Assembly (NCBI RefSeq): GCF_900094805.1
Contig: NZ_FMAT01000001.1
Coordinates: 1-64,000, forward strand
From: Arthrobacter sp. NIO-1057
GTDB taxonomy: Bacteria; Actinomycetota; Actinomycetes; Actinomycetales; Micrococcaceae
Direction: 5' to 3'
DNA: 64,000 nucleotides
Position numbers and translations under genes: made by a program
Shown: one piece after another, positions 9,010-17,217 of the stretch
Layout: every line of letters starts with the position of its first letter
Numbering within the stretch: the first letter of the stretch is position 1
Notes under the pieces: generated by a model
Told to the model about the DNA's origin: nothing
The model's database searches: none
Seen by the model: the letters and a program-made list of their open reading frames with translations, nothing else

Positions 9010-10005
9010 ATGAAGAGCTTCACAGCTATGAAAATTGCCGCCGTTGCGGCTGCCAGCGCACTGGCACTGACCGCCTGTGGCGGTAGCAACGGATCGGACA
9101 GCGCAGCAGGCGGAGACGAACCGGTCAAGATCGGCATCTCACAGTACGTCTCGCACCCTTCCTTGGATGCTGTGGTTGAAGGCTTCAAGACGGGGATGGA
9201 AAACGCCGGCTACACCGGAGACAAGATCTCCTACGATGAGAACAACGCCGAGGCTGATCAGGCCACCAACACCTCGATCGCCGGCAAGCTGGCTGCGGAT
9301 TCGGATATTGATCTGGTTCTGGCCGTAGCCACCCCATCGGCTCAGGCCGCAGCCCAGAGCATCACCAACATCCCGGTCCTCTTCTCGGCAGTCACCGATC
9401 CGGTAGCGGCCAAACTGGTTGCCTCCAACGAGGCACCGGGCGGCAACGTCACCGGCACTTCGGATATGAACCCTGTTGATGAGCAACTGGCCCTGCTCAA
9501 GGAATTGAAGCCAGATGCCAAGACCGTGGGCATTGTCTACTCCTCGGGCGAAGCCAACTCGGCCGTGCAGGTGCAGATGGCTGAAGACGCTGCCAAGGAT
9601 TTGGGCTTGACCATCGAGAAGGCGTCGATCTCCGCTTCCAGCGAAGTGCAGCAGGCTGCCAGCTCCTTGAACGTTGACGCGTACTACGTACCCACCGATA
9701 ACGCCGTAGTTTCCGCACTGGAAGGCCTGCTGCAGACCGCAGAGAAGAAGAAGGTTCCAGTGATCTCCGCCGATGGTGAATCGGTGAAGCGTGGTGCTAC
9801 TGCTACCTATGGCATCAACTACGAGAAGCTCGGTGAGCAGACCGCGACCATGGCTGTGAAGCTGCTGAAGGGCGAGGCTAAGCCGGCCGAGACTCCGGTC
9901 GAAACCATCTCGCAGGTGGATCTGTACCTGAATGAAGAGGCCGCCAAGAAGGTCGGCATCGAATTCAGCGAGGACATGAAGTCCAAGGCCGTCGAGGTCT
10001 ACTAA
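9010..10005 (+). CDS. ABC transporter substrate-binding lipoprotein (TrpX-like)
   Basis: Extracytoplasmic binding protein of 331 aa in the ABC_sub_bind family (periplasmic-binding type I fold). The lipobox LTAC puts the lipidated cysteine at C23, followed by a Gly/Ser/Asp linker. VKIGISQYVSHPSLDAVVEGF is the typical opening of TrpX-like proteins. The chosen ATG has AAAGGA 6 nt upstream; a TTG five codons earlier would place the ribosome site inside the gene. With the permease and ATPase downstream it forms a three-gene importer. Such systems include a tryptophan/tyrosine importer in streptococci; the substrate here is not determined. Confidence 0.88.
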   Translation: MKSFTAMKIAAVAAASALALTACGGSNGSDSAAGGDEPVKIGISQYVSHPSLDAVVEGFKTGMENAGYTGDKISYDENNAEADQATNTSIAGKLAADSDIDLVLAVATPSAQAAAQSITNIPVLFSAVTDPVAAKLVASNEAPGGNVTGTSDMNPVDEQLALLKELKPDAKTVGIVYSSGEANSAVQVQMAEDAAKDLGLTIEKASISASSEVQQAASSLNVDAYYVPTDNAVVSALEGLLQTAEKKKVPVISADGESVKRGATATYGINYEKLGEQTATMAVKLLKGEAKPAETPVETISQVDLYLNEEAAKKVGIEFSEDMKSKAVEVY

Positions 10006-10023
10006 ACCTGCAAGAAACCACCA

Positions 10024-10061
10024 CGCAAGGCGAGGCGCATAACCTGATGCCTCGCCTTGCG
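10024..10061 (+). other. Intercistronic hairpin between binding protein and permease
   Basis: A perfect 13-bp inverted repeat (10024-10036 with 10049-10061, arms CGCAAGGCGAGGC and its complement) with a 12-nt loop, lying 18 nt after the binding-protein stop. There is no U-run. The position suggests partial termination or 3'-end protection that would leave more binding-protein mRNA than permease mRNA, as is common in binding-protein-dependent transporters. Inference from structure and position only. Confidence 0.7.
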
Positions 10062-10108
10062 TCGTGACGACACAACTCGTCGTCAAGACACAACTCAAGG
10101 ATCCACAA

Positions 10109-11026
10109 ATGATCACAGCGGTTGAACTCGGCCTGATTTACGCCATTATGGCGCTCGGCGTGTATCTGACCTTCCGAATTCTGGATTTTCCCGACCTGAC
10201 CGTTGACGGCAGCTTCACCACGGGTGCGGCAGTCGCAGCGGTGGGCATCGTCAACGGGATGAACCCCTGGCTTGCTTCGGTGCTCGCCTTCTTCGCCGGC
10301 ATGGTGGCTGGCACCATCACCGGCCTGTTACATACCAAGGGCAAGATTGATGGACTGCTTGCCGGTATCTTGACCATGATCGGGTTGTATTCGATCAACC
10401 TGCGCATTATGGGCAAAGCCAATACGCCCTTGCTGGGCGAGGACACCCTGATCAGTCCGATGCGTACCGCCGGCATTCTCGGATCCTGGTCCTCGATCGC
10501 GATCTTCTTCGTGATCTGCCTGCTCTTTGTTGCCGCGATCGTATGGTTCCTGCACACCGAGCTGGGGATGGCCATGCGAGCCACGGGGGATAATCAGGAA
10601 ATGATCCGTTCCTTCGGTGTGAGCACCGATAACCAGAAGATTCTGGGCCTGGCCCTGTCCAATGGTCTGGTGGCGCTCTCCGGCGCAATCATCGCCCAAT
10701 ACCAGGGCTTCGCCGATGTGGGCATGGGCATCGGTGTGATCCTGATCGGTCTGGCCTCGGTGATCGTGGGACAAGCCATCTTCACCCAGCGTTATATCTG
10801 GCTGGCGGCTCTGGCTGTGGTCTTCGGTGCCGTGATCTACCGCCTGGTCATCCAGCTGGCGCTGTCGGTCGGCCTGGAAGTCAACGACATGAAGCTGATC
10901 TCCGCGGTTCTGGTGGTGGTGGCACTGCTGCTACCAAAGTGGAAGGGGTTCCAGAAAATTGTGAAAACCTTCAAGCGCACGCCCGCTGCCGTGACTGTTA
11001 AGGAAGAGGTTCGCAGCAATGCTTAA
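10109..11026 (+). CDS. ABC transporter permease (TrpY-like)
   Basis: Integral membrane permease, 305 aa from the ATG chosen because AAGGAT lies 6 nt upstream; a GTG 45 nt earlier would add a hydrophilic N-terminus before the first helix. About 8-9 hydrophobic segments are seen, starting with LGLIYAIMALGVYLTFRIL, in the branched-chain permease (LivH-like) superfamily. TVDGSFTTGAA is typical of permeases paired with ABC_sub_bind proteins. The 3' end overlaps the ATPase gene by 8 nt, implying coupled translation. Confidence 0.88.
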   Translation: MITAVELGLIYAIMALGVYLTFRILDFPDLTVDGSFTTGAAVAAVGIVNGMNPWLASVLAFFAGMVAGTITGLLHTKGKIDGLLAGILTMIGLYSINLRIMGKANTPLLGEDTLISPMRTAGILGSWSSIAIFFVICLLFVAAIVWFLHTELGMAMRATGDNQEMIRSFGVSTDNQKILGLALSNGLVALSGAIIAQYQGFADVGMGIGVILIGLASVIVGQAIFTQRYIWLAALAVVFGAVIYRLVIQLALSVGLEVNDMKLISAVLVVVALLLPKWKGFQKIVKTFKRTPAAVTVKEEVRSNA

Positions 11027-11810
11027 TATCAAGAACCTGTCGCGCACGTTCTTCCCCGGAACAGTTAACGAGCGCAAGGCACTACGCAATATCAACCTGG
11101 AACTGAGTGATGGCGAATTTGTTACCGTCATCGGTTCCAACGGTGCCGGAAAGTCCACCGTGCTCAATATGGTGGCCGGCAAGCTGCAGCCGGATACCGG
11201 ATCGGTGAACATCGCCGGTAAAAACGTCACCAAGATGGCCGACTATTCGCGCGCCAAGTACATCGGTCGGGTATTCCAGGATCCGATGGCCGGCACCGCG
11301 CCGACCATGTCCATCGAGGAGAATATGGCTCTGGCCTACGCTCGTGGTCGTTTCCGAGGTCTGGGCCTGGGCGTGGGTTCCAAGCGTCGTGAACTCTTTG
11401 TTGAGGAACTCAAGAGCTTGGAACTGGGACTGGAAAACCGCCTGAAGACCAAGGTTGGTTTGCTCTCCGGTGGTCAGCGTCAGGCATTGAGCCTGCTGAT
11501 GGCCACCTTCTCCAAGCCAAAGATCCTCTTGCTTGACGAGCACACAGCGGCGCTGGACCCGCAGCGTGCGGCACTGGTCTCGCGTCTGACCAAGGAAATT
11601 GTCGAACGCCACCAGCTAACCACGCTGATGGTGACGCACAATATGGAACAGGCCCTGCAGTTGGGAACACGCCTGATCATGATGCACGACGGCGAGATTA
11701 TTTTGGACCTGAACCAGGAAGAAAAATCCAGGATGACCGTGCAGGATCTGCTCGACGAGTTCGGGAAGATCAAGGGCGCGCAGCTGGACGATAAGACCAT
11801 GCTGCAGTAA
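11019..11810 (+). CDS. ABC transporter ATP-binding protein (TrpZ-like)
   Basis: Cytoplasmic ATPase of the importer, 263 aa. Walker A is GSNGAGKST, the signature LSGGQRQAL, and Walker B LLLDEHTAALD, in which the residue after DE is His rather than the common Pro, a variant seen in this transporter group. It overlaps the permease gene and closes the operon; a hairpin terminator follows at 11862-11892. A complete, normal ATPase. Confidence 0.9.
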   Translation: MLNIKNLSRTFFPGTVNERKALRNINLELSDGEFVTVIGSNGAGKSTVLNMVAGKLQPDTGSVNIAGKNVTKMADYSRAKYIGRVFQDPMAGTAPTMSIEENMALAYARGRFRGLGLGVGSKRRELFVEELKSLELGLENRLKTKVGLLSGGQRQALSLLMATFSKPKILLLDEHTAALDPQRAALVSRLTKEIVERHQLTTLMVTHNMEQALQLGTRLIMMHDGEIILDLNQEEKSRMTVQDLLDEFGKIKGAQLDDKTMLQ

Positions 11811-11861
11811 TCACTGCGAACGAGTATTCACTGCGGACGATAATTCACGGCGAACGACAGC

Positions 11862-11892
11862 GCAGGCCTCGCACCAGTGGTGCGGGGCCTGC
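11862..11892 (+). terminator. Terminator hairpin after the TrpXYZ-like operon
   Basis: A 14-bp stem (11862-11875 with 11879-11892, one G-U pair) with a 3-nt AGT loop, 51 nt after the ATPase stop. Only a weak T-rich tail (GGTGGTTAAT) follows, so it may work as a Rho-assisted or U-poor hairpin, a form common in actinobacteria. Confidence 0.7.
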
Positions 11893-11982
11893 GGTGGTTA
11901 ATACGGGCCACGTATCGATCGGGAATCGGCGACTAATTCAGTAGATGCGAATAATGGGGCTTACAAGTTCTGGAATTGATTC

Positions 11983-12465
11983 CTACAACTCAACTACGCA
12001 AGATAGGCAGGTCGGGGTACCAGATACGGTGAACTCCAGAGTTAAGGTTTCCGCCTCAGACGGTGGGTAAGGGTTGTAGATCCAGGTGGCATCCCAATCT
12101 GTCCCAGTGCCACCGACTCTTCCTCCTACGCAAATATAAGTTGTACCAACGTCGTTAGTAATGTTCGCTTTTACAGGTTCAAGTATTGAGTTACTGGGCA
12201 TTTGTGGCGCAGGAATTGTTTGGTCCGCACCCTGTTCCTGTCTTTTTGCTTCCCTCAGTTCCAGGGCGGAATAGAACTGGAAATCTAACTGTCGAATTTC
12301 ATCGTTGGTGACACCCCTCAAATGGAGTTCCAGACCAGTGCTGCCACTCCTAACATGACGAGAATAGGGGAGGCTCATCGCGAGGTTGAGCCCGAAAAGT
12401 TTAACGTCCACTCCCAGGTGGGTTGCGATGACAAGATCCATTGGCGCTGAAACTATGCGTGTCAT
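11983..12465 (-). CDS. Orphan hypothetical protein
   Basis: Not recognised. It encodes 160 aa from an ATG that has TAGGCT 6 nt upstream (a leaderless pattern); a GTG two codons earlier is less likely. No signal peptide. The N-terminal half looks folded (DLVIATHLGVDVKLFG, then a short helix-rich part with ELREAKRQEQG). The C-terminal half is Thr/Gly/Tyr-rich with beta character, with DWDATWIYNPYPPSEAETLTLEF and two cysteines four residues from each other near the end (CLSC). Its bases are AT-richer than its neighbours, and it stands apart from the operon upstream, so it may be recently acquired. A phage- or toxin-related role cannot be supported. Confidence 0.6.
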   Translation of the reverse strand: MTRIVSAPMDLVIATHLGVDVKLFGLNLAMSLPYSRHVRSGSTGLELHLRGVTNDEIRQLDFQFYSALELREAKRQEQGADQTIPAPQMPSNSILEPVKANITNDVGTTYICVGGRVGGTGTDWDATWIYNPYPPSEAETLTLEFTVSGTPTCLSCVVEL

Positions 12466-12626
12466 GGCCACAGCCTACACAGCTAAGCCGATGACCTAAT
12501 GGAACATGCATCGCTGTTTCAGAGACGGTGCTTAAATCGGTTATTGAAGCCAATCCGTTGCAATAGGCAATTCGATTGACCGGAAATCAGCAACCGTCAA
12601 TGAACAAAGAACACGCCATTCAGCGT

Positions 12627-13826
12627 TTACAGCGGGGCGGTTTCTGGTTCCTGATCTATACCTAACCACGCCAGAGCCATACAAAGAGAGAAAACGACAG
12701 CCCCGGTAGCAACAGGCAACAGGATGCTTACACTGCCTAATAGTCCACCGATTACTGAACCTAACGCTAAACCAGCTATTCCAAGAACTCTGCTTGCTGC
12801 ACTGACTCGTCCCATCAGGTGTCCGGGCACCAGCCGTTGGCGTAATGACAACGAGCAAATATTCCAGATGACTGCGTGCATGATGTACAAAGCCAGCATG
12901 ACTCCGGCCAACACTGCCGATGTACTGATTGCGAGAATTCCTAAGCTCAGTGATCCCAGACCAAGGCTTGCCACTATCACATTGCGATATCCCAGAAACT
13001 GGCGAAGTTTCGGCGCGATGGCACTTCCAACAAGACCGCCCAGTGCAGAAAATGCGAGTAGTAGCCCGTAGCCGGTGGAATCTAGTCCAAGCTGTTCTTT
13101 CGTGAATAACACCAAAATAGAAAACGCCATCATGTACCCGACGCTGGCTAAACCGCTAATCAATGCCAAAGCACCAACCAAGCGGTGCTTACCAAGCCAA
13201 CGAATTCCTTCGCCAGCCTCAACCCAAGTGCGCTGGCGCTCGCCGGAAGTTACCTTTGGATTTGCGCTGCGGGGCGAAGCTAAAGCTACCAGTCCGGCTA
13301 CGGCCCAGAGTCCACCCATCGCATATAAGGGGATCGCAGCAGCAAGTGAGAACAGATATCCTCCCAGAGGAGGACCTGCAAATTCATCGGATATCAACTG
13401 TGTTGCAGAGATCTTGCTATTGGCTTGATCCAGCTTTTCGGAGTCCACTATCTGTGGCAATAAAGCAACCGCAGCGGTGTCTGCTGTGCCTTCCAAGACA
13501 GCGATGAACGCCATCGCTAGATAAAGCATCAAAAGATTCGGGCCGGAGAAATGAAAAGCAATCGCTAAAGGTAATAAAGCGATTCCACGCAGAACATTTG
13601 CTGAGCTGAGCAAGAAGCGCCGTTCACGTCGGTCCACCCAAACACCCACGGGTAAAGCAACCAGTAAACGTACGACGGCGTAGCACAGCGACAGTCCGGC
13701 TATCAGACGGGGATCCCGGGTTAAGGAAGCAGCGATCAGCGGAACAGCAATAAAAGCCACGCCATCGGCAAGGTTGGACAACGCAGATGCTGCCCACAAG
13801 ACTCCGAATCCACGATGAGTAGCCAC
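12627..13826 (-). CDS. Major facilitator superfamily exporter
   Basis: Membrane transporter of 399 aa with about 12 hydrophobic helices. The loop after helix 2 has the MFS motif A-like GVWVDRRERRFLL. The N-terminus FGVLWAASALSNLADGVAFIAVPLIA resembles the MFS drug/siderophore exporter group (EntS or macrolide-efflux type). The GTG start has TACGCT 7 nt upstream and no ribosome site, so it is likely leaderless. Base composition is lower in G+C than the flanking core genes. Substrate unknown. Confidence 0.85.
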   Translation of the reverse strand: MATHRGFGVLWAASALSNLADGVAFIAVPLIAASLTRDPRLIAGLSLCYAVVRLLVALPVGVWVDRRERRFLLSSANVLRGIALLPLAIAFHFSGPNLLMLYLAMAFIAVLEGTADTAAVALLPQIVDSEKLDQANSKISATQLISDEFAGPPLGGYLFSLAAAIPLYAMGGLWAVAGLVALASPRSANPKVTSGERQRTWVEAGEGIRWLGKHRLVGALALISGLASVGYMMAFSILVLFTKEQLGLDSTGYGLLLAFSALGGLVGSAIAPKLRQFLGYRNVIVASLGLGSLSLGILAISTSAVLAGVMLALYIMHAVIWNICSLSLRQRLVPGHLMGRVSAASRVLGIAGLALGSVIGGLLGSVSILLPVATGAVVFSLCMALAWLGIDQEPETAPL

Positions 13827-13962
13827 GTTCTACAGCGTATCGGTAGGAGTCATCGGAACTGGGCCAATTCTCGAGGTTGCTATGAATATAAACATTGGGC
13901 TGCAGCGAGGGGAGAGCTGCCGGCATGGGGCAGCTTCAGTCACAGTTCTCGTCGGAACCTTT

Positions 13963-14451
13963 TTAGAACTTGGTCTTCGACAGTAGGAATTCAACGCGTC
14001 CCGAGATTTCGTCGGCTTGCTCTTGGCCGGTATGTCGGAAGCCGTTTGCTTGATACAAGTTGATAGCCCGAGAATTATCGGAGATGACCCACAATCGTAG
14101 TTCCTGAAAGCCGGCCTTGTGCGCAAAGAAGTCCATTTCGGTCAGGAGCTCAGATGCGATGTTTTGCCCCCAGAAATCCGGCGCAACGGCGACGTAGTAA
14201 ATTTCCAAATAGCCATCGTGTGGTGAGCAGAGCGTGAAACCTGCCGCGACTCCACCCGTGGAGGCCACCGTGAGCCTGGCATCAGGCAACGCCAAACGGC
14301 GTTCAACGCCAGCGATTGCTCCGCTGCCGTCTTTCGGTAGTGGCTTGTGGTCGCGTTGCGCGGCGGCCTGTGCCCAAATTTTCACTGCATCATCGATGAG
14401 CTGCGAATCTTGTTGTGTCGCCTGTGTAAAGACGATCGAAGCGGTGCTCAT
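13963..14451 (-). CDS. GNAT-family N-acetyltransferase
   Basis: Acyl-CoA-dependent acetyltransferase, 162 aa. Motif A of the GNAT fold is seen as VAVAPDFWGQNIASELL (about residues 87-103), with the variant GQNIAS replacing the usual Q/RxxGxG/A loop. LRLWVISDNSRAINLYQANGF is the family's C-terminal motif B. The acceptor substrate cannot be told. TAAGTT 6 nt before the ATG suggests a leaderless mRNA. It ends 137 nt before the MFS gene start. Confidence 0.88.
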   Translation of the reverse strand: MSTASIVFTQATQQDSQLIDDAVKIWAQAAAQRDHKPLPKDGSGAIAGVERRLALPDARLTVASTGGVAAGFTLCSPHDGYLEIYYVAVAPDFWGQNIASELLTEMDFFAHKAGFQELRLWVISDNSRAINLYQANGFRHTGQEQADEISGRVEFLLSKTKF

Positions 14452-14481
14452 GGTTGAAACTTATGCCCCCTTGTGAGCGCG

Positions 14482-15204
14482 CTAAATAATCCCGCTGGAG
14501 CCAAGCAGGGAACCGATGAAGTAGGTGGCCGCCAAGGCCAACGCCCCACCGATGACCAACCGCAGGGCGGCCACGCGTTTGGAACTTCCTCCGATGTAGG
14601 CACCGAGCGCTCCGGTCAGAGCCAGGGCGAGAAGGACGGCAACGAACGTCACCGGAATGCGCAGGTGATCTGGTGGGAGCATGATGGCCAACATGGGCAA
14701 AATCGCACCGACGACAAAAGCAGCCGCCGAAGCGTAGGCGGCATGCCAAGGGTTGACGACTTCATCTTCATCGATGTTCAGTTCTGCTTGCAAATGGGCG
14801 GCCAGCGCATCATTCTCGGTCAACTCGGTGGCCACCTGCATGGCTGTTTCTTCGCTCAAGCCTTTGGCCTGATAGATCCCGGCAAGTTCAGCGAGCTCGG
14901 CCTCGGGATCCTCGGCTAGTTCTTGGCGTTCTTTTTCTACTAGGGCCCGTTGCGAATCACGTTGGCTGCTGACCGAGACATACTCACCCAATGCCATGGA
15001 AATGGCACCACCTATAACTGCGGCCATGCCTGCAGTAAAGATGGGAGCCGATTGGTTGGTGACACCAGCAACGCCCACTACCGTGGCGGCGACAGAAACG
15101 ATTCCGTCATTGGCGCCTAGAACCCCGGCGCGAAGCCAATTCAGGCGTTCGGCAAAATTCAGGTCGTGGGGTTCATCCGGGTGCGCATTGATTGATTCGG
15201 TCAT
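14482..15204 (-). CDS. VIT1/CCC1-family membrane transporter
   Basis: Iron/manganese transporter-like membrane protein, 240 aa. LNWLRAGVLGANDGIVSVAATVVGVAG is the family's first-helix signature and MALGEYVSVSSQRDS the second. A Glu-rich cytoplasmic insert (about residues 85-150, with ELAELAGIYQAKGL) is the metal-binding stalk known from plant VIT1, and three further helices close the protein. Metal specificity is inferred. It precedes the acetyltransferase gene on the same strand by 31 nt. Confidence 0.9.
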   Translation of the reverse strand: MTESINAHPDEPHDLNFAERLNWLRAGVLGANDGIVSVAATVVGVAGVTNQSAPIFTAGMAAVIGGAISMALGEYVSVSSQRDSQRALVEKERQELAEDPEAELAELAGIYQAKGLSEETAMQVATELTENDALAAHLQAELNIDEDEVVNPWHAAYASAAAFVVGAILPMLAIMLPPDHLRIPVTFVAVLLALALTGALGAYIGGSSKRVAALRLVIGGALALAATYFIGSLLGSSGII

Positions 15205-15280
15205 GCACCAAGAGAACCACTGACTCGTGCCTCCACGCTAGTGAAAGGCCAAATTTCGGCGTAGCAATCGGCAATATTAA

Positions 15281-15323
15281 AATAAAAAAATTGCAGGCCC
15301 GGATGATCCAGATCCTGCAATTT
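15281..15323 (-). terminator. Intrinsic terminator of tRNA-Arg
   Basis: Read on the minus strand, a 10-bp stem (arms at 15314-15323 and 15288-15297) starts 6 nt after the tRNA 3' end and runs straight into a seven-T tract followed by more T-rich sequence (15281-15290 on the plus strand is A-rich). It is the most classical U-tract terminator in the window. Confidence 0.85.
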
Positions 15324-15328
15324 GCTGG

Positions 15329-15401
15329 TGCCCCTGAAAGGAATCGAACCTTCGACCTTCTGCTCCGGAGGCAGACGCTCTATCCACTGAGCTACAGAGG
15401 C
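15329..15401 (-). tRNA. tRNA-Arg (anticodon CCG)
   Basis: A 73-nt cloverleaf on the minus strand. Acceptor stem GCCTCTG pairs with CAGGGGC (one G-U), discriminator A. D-arm GCTCAGTGGATAGAGC. Anticodon stem TCTGC/GCAGA with loop CTCCGGA, anticodon CCG, reading CGG. T-arm AAGGTTCGATTCCTTT. No CCA is encoded. Upstream a TAGTAT -10 (15423-15428, minus) with TTGCGC 19 nt before it is a plausible promoter, and a 13-nt palindrome (15404-15416) lies in the 5' leader. The argS gene, for the enzyme that charges this tRNA, is divergent and starts 166 nt away. Confidence 0.96.
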
Positions 15402-15566
15402 GTGTTGCTGAGCAACAGAAAAATACTATCAGGTAGTGCGCTGATCTGCGCAATTCGAGCAAGTCGAGTGAATGTGTTGTAAAAGTCACCGACCAGCGCA
15501 AGTCTCACAACCGTAGCGAAGTCATGAATGCTCATTAAGCGCTGCACTTACCGGTATTCTTGAACG

Positions 15567-17210
15567 GTGACTCCTGAAGAACTCTCCGCAGCAATATCCG
15601 CATGCCTCACCGAAGCCGTCGCCGCTGGTGAAATTTCCGTTGAGGTTCCAGAGACCGTGCGCGTCGACCGTCCCAAGAGCCGTGAACACGGTGACTGGGC
15701 CACCAATATCGCGTTGCAGCTGGGCAAGAAGGCCGGCATGGCACCACGCGATTTCGCGCAAATCCTTGCCCGACGTCTTGCAGAGGTTTCAGGAGTTAAC
15801 TCCGTAGACATCGCAGGTCCAGGCTTTTTGAACATCACGCTGGAAGCTGGTGCTGCCGGCGAATTGGCCCGCACCATCGTTGAAGCTGGCGCCAGCTACG
15901 GCAACAACCAGGCCTTGGCCGGCCACGTGGTCAACATGGAATTCGTTTCGGCGAACCCCACCGGCCCCCTGCACATTGGTCACACCCGCTGGGCAGCGTT
16001 GGGTGATGCGATCTCCCGCGTGCTGCGCGCCTCCGGGGCAGATGTCACCAGTGAGTACTACATCAACGACGCCGGCAACCAGATGAACGTCTTTGCCCGC
16101 TCGGTCTACAACCGCATCCACGGCCTGCCGGTCCCAGAGGGGGGTTACCCTGGCGAATACATCAAGGAACTGGGCGACATCGTCCTGGCTGAAAATCCTG
16201 AACTGAAGGACTTGGCTGAAGCCGAGGCCATCCCAGCACTGCGCGAAGCTGCCTACAAGGCACAGCTCGAAGACATCAAGAAGACCCTGGCAGACTTTGG
16301 TGTCAGCTTCGACGTGTTCTTCTCCGAGACCACCTTGCACGAAGGCGGGGCCGTGGCTGATGCCGTGGCACGCCTGCGCGAACAGGGCCACATCTTTGAC
16401 CAGGAGGGTGCCGTCTGGCTGCGCACCACCGACTTCGGCGATGACAAGGATCGTGTACTGATCCGTGCCAACGGCGAGCCAACCTACTTCGCTGCCGACG
16501 CTGCGTATTACCTGTCCAAGAAGGATCGCGGCTTCGAAGAGAAGATCTACCTTTTGGGTGCCGACCACCACGGCTACGTCAACCGCCTGAAGGCCATCGC
16601 AGCCTGCGCGGGCGATGACAAGGAGAAGAACATCGAGGTGCTGATCGGCCAGCTGATCAGCGTCAACGGTGCCAAGCTCTCCAAGCGTGCCGGCAACATT
16701 ATCGAACTTCGCGACCTGATCAACTGGATCGGCGCCGACGCCCTGCGTTACTCGCTGGCCCGTTTCCCTGCCGATTCACCGATCGCCCTGGATCCAGAGC
16801 AGCTGAAGAAGAACACGAACGACAACCCGGTGTTCTACGTTCAGTACGCTCACGCCCGCTCGGCCGCTGCCGCGCGTAATGCTGCCGCGAAGGGTGTCAC
16901 CCGCGAGCAGTTTGATGCCACGCAGCTGACCGACGCTACCGAAAACGAACTACTGGCAGTACTCGGCCAGTTCCCATCGGTCGTGGCTGGCGCCGCAGAA
17001 TTCCGCGAACCACACCGCATCGCCCGCTACCTGGAGCAGGTCGCCGGTGCGTACCACTCCTGGTACGCCGCAACCCGTATTACCCCGGTGGGTGAAGATG
17101 AGGCGATCGCCCCAGTACACAGCACTCGCCTGTGGCTGAACGATGCCGCGACCACCGTTTTGGCCAATGGATTGGAACTGCTGGGCGTTTCCGCCCCAGA
17201 GAGGATGTAA
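15567..17210 (+). CDS. argS: Arginyl-tRNA synthetase
   Basis: Class I aminoacyl-tRNA synthetase charging tRNA-Arg, 547 aa. It has an N-terminal Add-1 domain, the catalytic HIGH motif as HIGH (H136-H139) in NPTGPLHIGHTRW, KLSKR (370-374) in place of KMSKS, and a C-terminal DALR anticodon-binding domain. The GTG start has no ribosome site, and TATTCT (15554-15559) lies 7 nt upstream, so it is probably leaderless. It heads the argS-lysA-hom-thrC-thrB run, the same order as in mycobacteria. Confidence 0.96.
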   Translation: MTPEELSAAISACLTEAVAAGEISVEVPETVRVDRPKSREHGDWATNIALQLGKKAGMAPRDFAQILARRLAEVSGVNSVDIAGPGFLNITLEAGAAGELARTIVEAGASYGNNQALAGHVVNMEFVSANPTGPLHIGHTRWAALGDAISRVLRASGADVTSEYYINDAGNQMNVFARSVYNRIHGLPVPEGGYPGEYIKELGDIVLAENPELKDLAEAEAIPALREAAYKAQLEDIKKTLADFGVSFDVFFSETTLHEGGAVADAVARLREQGHIFDQEGAVWLRTTDFGDDKDRVLIRANGEPTYFAADAAYYLSKKDRGFEEKIYLLGADHHGYVNRLKAIAACAGDDKEKNIEVLIGQLISVNGAKLSKRAGNIIELRDLINWIGADALRYSLARFPADSPIALDPEQLKKNTNDNPVFYVQYAHARSAAAARNAAAKGVTREQFDATQLTDATENELLAVLGQFPSVVAGAAEFREPHRIARYLEQVAGAYHSWYAATRITPVGEDEAIAPVHSTRLWLNDAATTVLANGLELLGVSAPERM

Positions 17211-17217
17211 ATAGCCG

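Noticed and set aside
9139-10116. 325-codon minus-strand frame
   Set aside because: Antisense to the binding-protein gene, which has a lipobox and ribosome site.
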